DNA of 64,000 nt, taken from Amorphochlora amoebiformis (Eukaryota; Cercozoa; Chlorarachniophyceae). Below the pieces are notes generated by a model. That model was not told the origin of the DNA, ran no database searches, and saw only the letters and a program-made list of their open reading frames with translations. Shown piece by piece: positions 1 through 64,000 of this stretch. Within the stretch, counting starts at the first letter, position 1. Each line of letters begins with the position of its first letter. The stretch is from assembly GCA_054601695.1 (NCBI GenBank), contig BAAHQB010000079.1, positions 682,001-746,000 of the forward strand, read 5' to 3'. Position numbers and translations under genes: made by a program.

Positions 1-5807
<5,807 letters not shown>

Positions 5808-6691
5808 CTGCCCGCTACTTGACCGTATGTATCTAGGTAATGATCTAGTTAATATCTAGGATATTCCGTGTGGTCTAGATAGTTGTTTGCTATTTCTGAC
5901 CTAGCTGACTGACTGGTAGCTAGACAGGTGGAGCATACGGCTCTGTACTCTGCAGGCTGCAGCTGCACGTGTACTCATAGCAGTTGACCGAAACCTGGAA
6001 TGATTCGTCTTTGAATCGTCAAACCAGAAAGTCCGAAGGGACTAGCTATACTGCTCCCAGCGTACGTACTAGAGACGTTCTAAACGTAGTAAAACGTCTA
6101 GATATAGGCTATTATGCATATAGCACAGACATATTGTAGATATTGTAGATATTCAATGATATACTCTTGATACTCTTGATGCAGGCATCACTGATCACGC
6201 TATGCTAGTATGCAAATCATGAGATGTATTACCTCTAGCGACTAGTCGAAGGTGCGCTGTCATAATCTAGATAGTACTTACGTATGATAGTAGATCTAGC
6301 AAATGAACTATATCTAGTTAGTGTATGTCTAACAGTAAGTCTAATAAGTAGAGTGACTATAGTCTAGATAGTTAAGTAGCTGATCGATATGCCGGATATC
6401 ATCCAGGCTAGCAGATGATCAAAGTCTAGAAAGTGACAATTGTGCTAGTAATCATGCGTGATAATACAACTAGAATACGATACGTACGTACGTACGTACA
6501 TGCCACTAGCACCTAGTATCTAGAGTATACGTACAGTCGTATTGTATCATACTAGACTATACGTACATCTATATCAGAGGGGAGCCTACTGTGTATATGA
6601 TGATAAAAATCTAGAATATCATAAATATTGACAAATATCAGACATACATATTATATATCATAGATTATACTATATATTTTGTATCATACAT

Positions 6692-6786
<95 letters not shown>

Positions 6787-6830
6787 CTGAGTAGATGTAT
6801 AAGGCTCATGAGTCATGAGCCATGATACTA

Positions 6831-6873
<43 letters not shown>

Positions 6874-7539
6874 CATATATATATATATGTGTAACATTGT
6901 CACATGTCTCGGTATGATATGAGTCATATGACCGTCATGATGATCGCACTAGTGCGCATACTTTAGACATTAGACATATCATACTACTAGAAACTGGTCA
7001 AATCTCTACATCTAGAATAATACTAACGAGTAGTAACCTACACTAGGTAGTCGTAGCCATATCTAGTATATAGATAGTATATATCCAGTGTTTTATGATA
7101 TGCATTTCACATGTACTAGATGTATCTAGTGTATCTAAATATGATTAGTCTAGTACTAGTAGTAGTATGCTAGTACTAGTAGTAGTTTGTGGACTAGATC
7201 TGTAGATGGACTATCTAGATGATGTAATCTAGACAATATCTAGAATATCATAAGTTAAACTGATAATTATAACCTAGATAACGTTATTTTCATGCTCATT
7301 CTCTAGATTCTGTCATCCTCTGTCCACTAGATTCATTAGATCCGTTAGATCCATTATACGTACATATATATATTTAATATATATATATATATATAAACGC
7401 GCAATAATATGCTGTAGGAGTTTAAGTATCGTTCGTAGTATTGAATGAATGAACAAAAGCAATGCGACTTGCTTGGCTTGGGAGAACCCTCCCTGGTACC
7501 TCTGCACTTGAAGCATATGTCTCAGCAGATCTACTCATC
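5808..7539. other. CTAG-rich intergenic region between convergent genes
   Basis: No exon was recognised. The sequence is dense in CTAG, TCTAGA and CTAGTA words, unlike the introns, which are TA/TATG/CA microsatellite. It includes (TA)n at 6704-6781 and 6832-6870. It holds the 3' flanks of the FKBP gene (plus) and gene B (minus). Confidence 0.75.
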
Positions 7540-43503
<35,964 letters not shown>

Positions 43504-43532
<29 letters not shown>

Positions 43533-43580
43533 GAATGAAGTACCTACTTTATTCATGTCAGGAGCACCTTCCCTTTGCCT
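43504..43580. repeat. Hairpin (inverted repeat) overlapping a possible gene B first exon
   Basis: gaaggtgctcctgacatgaat (43517-43537) is followed after a short loop by attcatgtcaggagcacctt and ccc. The minus-strand arm contains ATG 43532 and a 29-nt open stretch with donor CACG|gtctga, in phase with the next gene B exon. Whether it is a start exon or part of a foldback element is unclear. Confidence 0.55.
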
Positions 43581-43597
43581 GCACATCTTCTGTACAC

Positions 43598-43636
<39 letters not shown>

Positions 43637-43658
43637 ACATAAATTATAAATGGGATGT

Positions 43659-56224
<12,566 letters not shown>

Positions 56225-56319
56225 TGCGTTGGTCAGGATCGTGAGTGCTTCGAAGTCCAGACGCCTTGTCGTGCTTGTTTTTTGAGTCTCGGCGACGTTT
56301 GGCGTGCCTCCAAGACATG

Positions 56320-58257
<1,938 letters not shown>

Positions 58258-58339
58258 CCCAGACAGTCGCCACTTTGACACGTGTTTCGACTTATTTTTA
58301 TTTTCGCGGCAATAGATTGAAACGTCACCAGTATATGAC

Positions 58340-58765
58340 AAATTAAGATTGGATAAACCCTAGCTATACATACTCTAGATACGAGATCTACGACATCTAG
58401 AAGATATATTCCAGATATATATATATATATATATATTATAGAGTTGCATGTACTAGATGTCTAGGATGTATACATAAATTCAAGTTGTTATCACATCTAT
58501 GCGCAGCCATGTGACATGATTGAACCCGTATTATATATATTCTAACTACTACAACTAGTACAAGTGTAAATCGTTGGTGTTCTAAATACTGCTGCAATGG
58601 TTGTATAAAAACAATATAATACAACATGATTTCATCTTAGAGTCTGCTAGAGTATCCTGATCACATCTTTCTCCTTTCTAGAATGAGATTTATACTAACT
58701 TGTATCACATCTTTCTCCTTTCTAGAATGAGATTTATACTAACTTGTATCGTAGTTCTAATTGTG

Positions 58766-58800
<35 letters not shown>

Positions 58801-58814
58801 TGTATATGTATATG

Positions 58815-58867
<53 letters not shown>

Positions 58868-59419
58868 ATATATATGTGTATATATATATATGTGTGTGTA
58901 TATGTAATATATGATCACAATCGATCATCATATCGATACATACTCTCTACATACTAGACATACATCCTAGATATCACGATACTATATACTACATACAGGC
59001 CACATATCTATACACTAGATACATACTCTACATACTAGACATATATCCTAGATATCATGATACTAACTATCTAGACTATATACTACATATAGGCCACATA
59101 TCTATACATACTAGACATATATCCTAGATATCAATCATATCGTCTAGATCATGATACTAACTATATACTACATATAGGCCACATATCTAGTAAATATAAT
59201 AATCTAGATTATAGTACAAGTGTAATTATTATTGTCATTGAATGATTCAAAACCGTAATCTCATGAAAACATGTTGTTTTACATGGAGAATTATTATTGT
59301 CATTGAATAATAATGATATACCGTTATCTCATGAAAACATGTTGTCTTACCCCGCCATGATACATGTATGAACAACTGTATTACGTACATATATCTACTA
59401 GTGTATATATATATACAAG

Positions 59420-59458
<39 letters not shown>

Positions 59459-59520
59459 ATAATAATATGCATACATGTATATTATACATAATAACATAAT
59501 GTTATACATACATTACATAC

Positions 59521-59553
<33 letters not shown>

Positions 59554-59555
59554 CT

Positions 59556-59588
<33 letters not shown>

Positions 59589-59697
59589 ACAGCACACGAC
59601 GCAAATACAACTTAGTAAATTATACAAATATAATATATATATATATATATATATACTGGGTGTATATATATCTAGTTTTTAATTATAGTATATATGT
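58340..59697. other. CTAG-rich intergenic DNA
   Basis: Lacks exons. Contains duplicated phrases such as tagacatatatcctagatatc and tacatataggccacatatct (58930-59190), a direct duplication of catctttctcctttctagaatgagatttatactaacttgtatc (58660-58750) and aacatgttgt/atctcatgaaaac (59250-59345). TA arrays occur at 58770-58860 and 59420-59455. Confidence 0.7.
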
Positions 59698-59705
59698 AAT
59701 ACAAC

Positions 59706-60655
59706 TAGTGTTTTTAAAATTATTCTAGAATTTCGAATTATTCGGAATAATGCTATTCGAATATTCATAGAATTATTCGAATTCAATTTTCTCAAACTCA
59801 CTATTCTATTTCATTATTCGAATAATGATTTCTTAGTAGAATTATTCGTAATTATTCGAATAATTTTCGAATTATTCGACATTATTCAGAATTATTCGAA
59901 TAATTCTATTAACTTTCGAATAATGATTATTCTATAGAATAATCATTATTCTATAGAATAGTCATTATTCTGTAGAATAATCATTATTCTGTTAGTAGAA
60001 ATGATAGATTTAGGTAAAATCATTTCATTACAACAAAAAAAAAATAAAGTCGGCTGGTGCGGGGTTACAAATTTAAAATTAGTTTTGATGATTTCGCCTA
60101 ATATATATACATATCGGAGTGGGTGGGAACGGTCCGAACGGTGGCCGGCGGTGGGTCCCTCGGAATCCAGCACGTATCACAGAAACCCCGGAACCCATAA
60201 CCTCCAAGAATTTGTCGGCTTCTAGTGACATGTGACAATTCCAGTGACAGTTGTTAGCGTTTCCTAGGTTCCGTAGATTCCGACAGGACTTCACTGCCGA
60301 GTCCGTCTGACTCCGCCACCAAAACATGGACATCGAGCCCGCCATTCCCCCCGACGCAATGCCTGCAGCGCGCGAGGCCCTTGATCAGGAAGGGGGCCAG
60401 GCAGGTGAGGAAGGGGGAGAGTCTCAGAATGCACCAGAGCTTCCAAACTTGCAGTCTTCAAGAATTTGTCTTTTCTTCCCGATACCGCTGCTAGATTGAG
60501 GGTTTGGGACTCTCTCTCTGACGTGGTGAGGACAGCAGCGAGCTCGATGGATATCGGGAACAGCCAATCTAAGGAAGACATGTCAGAGGAGAAAAGTGAA
60601 AGCGATGGTAAATTTTATATGTATATTTTTGTGATGCAAATGTTCTCGTTTATCA

Positions 60656-60700
<45 letters not shown>

Positions 60701-60759
60701 TGTATATTATATTTGTGTAAGTAAATATGTATTTATATAGAATCGTGTGTAATACTCAT

Positions 60760-60798
<39 letters not shown>

Positions 60799-61018
60799 TA
60801 TATATATGTTGAACAGTGCACATACATAAAATACACATATACACCCATAACGCACACACACACGCATATACATGTATATATTATTTACACAAAAGGAATG
60901 TTTGTGAACACATTTTCACAGGTGTAATTTTCATAGGTGTAATATACATACATGTACATGTAGTAACACATACACACATGTACATATATACATACATCAT
61001 ATATATACACATACACAG

Positions 61019-61097
<79 letters not shown>

Positions 61098-61967
61098 CAT
61101 TATATATATTTACTAAACACACATTGTATACAAAAATGTGTTACACATGTACACACATATTGATATATTATATATGCATTATACACACATAAAAATGGAA
61201 ATATATGTACATGTGTCACATGTGTGTGGAAGTACCACACCTAAATGTGTACGTATACATAGGCGGGCTATTGAGTTTGGAGGACGATTACACTTCCAAT
61301 ACCCCAACCGCTAGTGAGATGATCACGTCGGAAATCCAAAAAGATCGTTCCTGGGATGTTTCGAATAGAGTGGATCCTCTCAAATGGTGGCGGGATAATC
61401 GCAACGCTTTCCCAATTCTCTTTCAAGTTGCCAGAGTGTATCTGGGAGTCCATGCCACAAGCACGGAGAGCGAGCGAACTTTTTCGAAGTGTGGGTTCTT
61501 GAAAAGTGGGCGCCGAAACAGGATGGGGAGTGATTTAATAAGTGCAATTATTTACTTGAATGCATGTTCAAAAATTGATTGGCTGTGAGCCTGTGGCACC
61601 AACTGGTGTAACAACTATAATAATCATTGGAATGTTGACTCGGCATCGTCTAGATCATTAATAACTTGGCGGCGCTAAAATATAAGACATATATTCAAGT
61701 TCGACGTTAAAATAATGAATATTTGTTAGTAGAATTATTCGAATTTCAATTTCTTAATAGAATAATGATTATTCGAATTATTCGTAGAATTATTCGAATT
61801 TCAGTTTCTTAGCAGAATTTATTCGAATAATGATTTTTTTTTAGAATTATTCTAGAATTATTCGAATAATTTTTCCCTTAATGGGATTTTAATAGAATTA
61901 TTCGAATTCGAATTTCTAAACAGAATTATTCGAATAATTAATTCGAATAATTCTATTAAAAACACTA
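59706..61967. mobile_element. hAT-family DNA transposon, 2262 bp, with perfect 8-bp target duplication
   Basis: The ends are TAGTGTTTTTAAAA (59706) and its near-inverse TTAAAAACACTA (ending 61967). Immediately outside, AATACAAC is present at 59698-59705 and again at 61968-61975, an exact 8-bp duplication as expected for hAT insertion. Subterminal regions (59725-60000 and 61690-61960) are packed with attattcgaat motifs in both orientations. An internal gene carries a hAT dimerisation domain. Confidence 0.93.
60326..61588 (+). CDS. Truncated hAT transposase-like gene, three exons, 185 codons
   Basis: Exons 60326-60404, 60455-60607 and 61263-61588 (TGA), phases 1 and 1, donors gtgagg and gtaaat, acceptors ttgcag and acatag. 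The first two exons give an acidic, unassigned N-terminal part (MDIEPAIPPDAM..., ...SDVVRTAASSMD). The last exon holds the hAT C-terminal dimerisation region: DPLKWWRDNRNAFP and ATSTESERTFSKCG are its two classic signatures. No BED zinc finger or RNase-H-like catalytic core is visible, so this is probably an inactive or accessory product. The second intron contains long TA microsatellites. Confidence 0.85.
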
Positions 61968-61975
61968 AATACAAC

Positions 61976-62636
61976 CTAGACAACTAGTATCTAGAGTATT
62001 CAGAGCATGCTCTAGATGCTATAGCGCATATAGTGTACTATGAGTTACTGACTCTAGTATCTAGAGTATACTATGATCTAACTGGATACAAATATATGCA
62101 AAAGACCTTAAGAAGATTGAAACTAAAATTAGTAATATTGTGCATACTAATATATTAATACTAGAGATTATTAACTTGTGAATGATTTAGTGATATTATA
62201 TATAATTATTCGCAGAAACTAGGGAAATCGAGAGATAATATAATTATTCGCAGAAACTAGGGAAATCGAGAGCTTGGTTAAACTTAGTCGAAGTTAAACT
62301 AGTTAAACTAGTTAAAATTGATCATAATTTAATTTCCGATGAATAGCTAGGAATATGTATCATAAATACGCCGGCCATATGAGGTTGCTGGGGCTAGGCA
62401 AGCTCTAGAAGTTAAATACTTATAGATAGCTTAGTATATACCTAGCTATAGACGGCGCTTGCGGCAAGTTAATCTGATGCCAAAGGAATGATATATCGAT
62501 ATGCTGAGGTGGTATCGTATGGAAAGGCTACTCAAACGTGGGCCTGGGACGATCTCATGCAGGACTGCGGATGATAGACACCACAGACGTAGTTACGGTT
62601 GATATGTAGAGTATAGAGTATATATACAGAATCGAT
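61976..62636. other. CTAG-rich spacer
   Basis: No exon recognised. Contains a direct duplication of taattattcgcagaaactagggaaatcgagag (62204-62275) and agttaaact repeats. The last 200 bp are higher in GC and may be the 3' flank of the gene at 62637-63911. Confidence 0.6.
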
Positions 62637-63911
62637 TTATCGAGTAGCACGAGGTTCTAGATTCGAACACGGTAGTACTCGGCCTAGTCGATTGCGAGAC
62701 GTCTTGGACAAGATGTTTTGAAATTGAGCCTCCTTCTCCACAAGTCGCTGTCTTAGCTCCGGTGGGACACCAGCGAGTCGCCCTTGGTGACGTATGGAAG
62801 TCAACCCTCCCACTCTCGCTCCTGCGCTCAGCGAATCTCGCGTTTCCAAACTCATATCCGGTCTTTTTAAGCCTTTGCTTCCCGAGTGCTGGCTCATGGT
62901 GTGATTGTCTCCAGGAATAAAAGTGGAGAATAGGTGCCCTGCACTCTTTCGAAAGCTTAATTCCGGAGGAGAAGTACGAAACTCGAAGGCTTGTCGATCC
63001 CCAGCGAAGCTGGAGCCGACGTCGTATTGTGCACCGACAGACGATCTAAACGATCGCGGTGCGTTTGCGCCGAAGGGGGCAATACGCACCCATGGACGAT
63101 TCCGATAGCATTGCACACGCCCGTGGGTAGGATGATGAGATCCAGTTCGGTACTTGTGCATGTTGCTGCCTTCTAGATGCATATGCGTGTCTGGCACGAT
63201 ACCGGTCTTCAAGGCCGGATGGCACGGAAGAGAGGACTCCCTTGATTCACTCGTTGATTCGACGCCCAAACTTTCTCGGCCCTTGTCTCTGTAGTCGAAA
63301 AACTCACGCCTCCCCATCGTCGTCGCGAGGTGTGTGGGAGATGACAGCGTGTATGACTTGCGCTCCGCGGCGATTTGTGTCCAGTCACCGCGTCGCACGT
63401 CGCAAACCACCTCATCACCTACCTCGCGTTCACCTCGAAAGCGTGTGCCGCATTGACGCTCCGAGGACTTGGGAGGCCCCAGAAAGCACCCCGGTCTTGA
63501 GACTGGGGCTGAGACTGAGACTGAGGCTGAACCTGAGCCTGAGCCTGAGCCTGAGGCTGAGCCTGAGCCTGGACCTGGGCCTGAGACTGAGCCTGAGCCT
63601 GGACCTGGGCCTGAGACTGGGCCTGAGTATTGGCCATGGAATTCACCCTCGAATTTATTCCCCGGGTAAGCGCTCAAACGGACCCCGGGGAGGCTGGTGT
63701 CAATTTGAAGCCGTCTACGTTTCACTACTGGGACTATGGCCACTTCCGCTCCTCGCTTGCCTGATCCTGATACTCGTACAAATGCCGACTGCCTGCCTTG
63801 AACGGATTTCATCCTTCCTCTGCCCTTGTTGCTCTCATTGCTCTCACCCTCACCCTTACCCTCGCTCTCGCCGTCGTTAGGCCTCTTGTAACGTCGCCTA
63901 ATTGCAATCAT
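62637..63911 (-). CDS. GC-rich 424-codon ORF, possible basic nuclear protein
   Basis: The only long uninterrupted non-repetitive ORF in the window. The N-terminus is basic and acidic-rich (MIAIRRRYKRPNDGESEGKG), with VVKRRR near residues 62-67 as a possible nuclear signal. Residues about 95-140 are a Gly/Pro/Ser repeat (SGPGPGSGS) made by 12- and 18-bp DNA repeats. The C-terminal part has LRQRLVEKEAQFQNIL, a possible short coiled coil. It lacks introns, unlike its neighbours, and codon GC is much higher. The start could instead be an exon boundary (aattag|GCGACG, 63891). No family recognised. The complementary strand is also partly open, which weakens the call. Confidence 0.5.
   Translation of the reverse strand: MIAIRRRYKRPNDGESEGKGEGESNESNKGRGRMKSVQGRQSAFVRVSGSGKRGAEVAIVPVVKRRRLQIDTSLPGVRLSAYPGNKFEGEFHGQYSGPVSGPGPGSGSVSGPGPGSGSASGSGSGSGSASVSVSAPVSRPGCFLGPPKSSERQCGTRFRGEREVGDEVVCDVRRGDWTQIAAERKSYTLSSPTHLATTMGRREFFDYRDKGRESLGVESTSESRESSLPCHPALKTGIVPDTHMHLEGSNMHKYRTGSHHPTHGRVQCYRNRPWVRIAPFGANAPRSFRSSVGAQYDVGSSFAGDRQAFEFRTSPPELSFRKSAGHLFSTFIPGDNHTMSQHSGSKGLKRPDMSLETRDSLSAGARVGGLTSIRHQGRLAGVPPELRQRLVEKEAQFQNILSKTSRNRLGRVLPCSNLEPRATR
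63500..63625. repeat. GC-rich hexamer-based repeat inside the 62637-63911 ORF
   Basis: Repeats of gagcct, gagact and ggacctgggcct. All frames on both strands stay open through it because the unit is a multiple of three. Confidence 0.85.
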
Positions 63912-64000
63912 ATCACTTCAGAAACCATCATATTATACGTATGCACACAGTATAAAAATGCATGTACATCTCTCATAATTTCTGTAAATTTATGTACATA

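Overview
The window is eukaryotic DNA dominated by (TA)n, (TATG)n and (CA)n microsatellites. Long open frames reading YIYIYI... are microsatellite artefacts. The genes are cut into very small exons (mostly 14 to 120 nt) sitting as islands between TA arrays. I found them by looking for islands bounded by AG and GT whose reading phase agrees with both neighbours. Introns follow GT-AG; most are hundreds of bases of TA array, but some are only 37 to 61 nt. No prokaryotic features were seen. The organism cannot be named from sequence alone. An FKBP with the C-x4-C signature of thylakoid-lumen FKBPs hints at an alga or other plastid-bearing protist; this is inference.

Layout. (1) 1-5807, plus strand: 3' part of an FKBP-type peptidyl-prolyl isomerase gene whose fifth FKBP exon exists in three tandem copies. 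(2) 5808-7539: CTAG-rich intergenic DNA between convergent genes. (3) 7540-43532, minus strand: one very fragmented gene (B), about 64 candidate exons and at least 1,160 codons, with a malectin-like or galactose-binding-like region and a C-terminal transmembrane helix with basic cytoplasmic tail. Two junctions are unresolved. (4) 43659-56224, minus: a complete 21-exon gene (E, 433 codons) with signal peptide, Reeler domain and C-terminal transmembrane anchor. (5) 56320-58257, minus: a smaller gene (G) full of direct and inverted exon copies. (6) 58340-59697: CTAG-rich intergenic DNA. (7) 59706-61967: a hAT-family transposon with a perfect 8-bp target duplication and a spliced gene holding only the hAT C-terminal dimerisation region. 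(8) 61976-62636: CTAG-rich spacer. (9) 62637-63911, minus: a 424-codon GC-rich, low-complexity ORF.

Recurring theme: exon-bearing segments have been duplicated inside TA-rich introns, and usually one copy has since lost a splice site (FKBP exon at 4.7-5.3 kb; gene B exons at 34.2 and 36.5 kb; gene G at 57-58 kb; an inverted copy at 43.5 kb). Two tRNA-like SINE families also sit in introns. Spacing between the minus-strand genes G, E and B is only about 95 to 130 bp, while their introns total tens of kilobases. E and B both look like secreted or surface proteins, so the middle of the window may be a cluster of cell-surface genes; this is inference.
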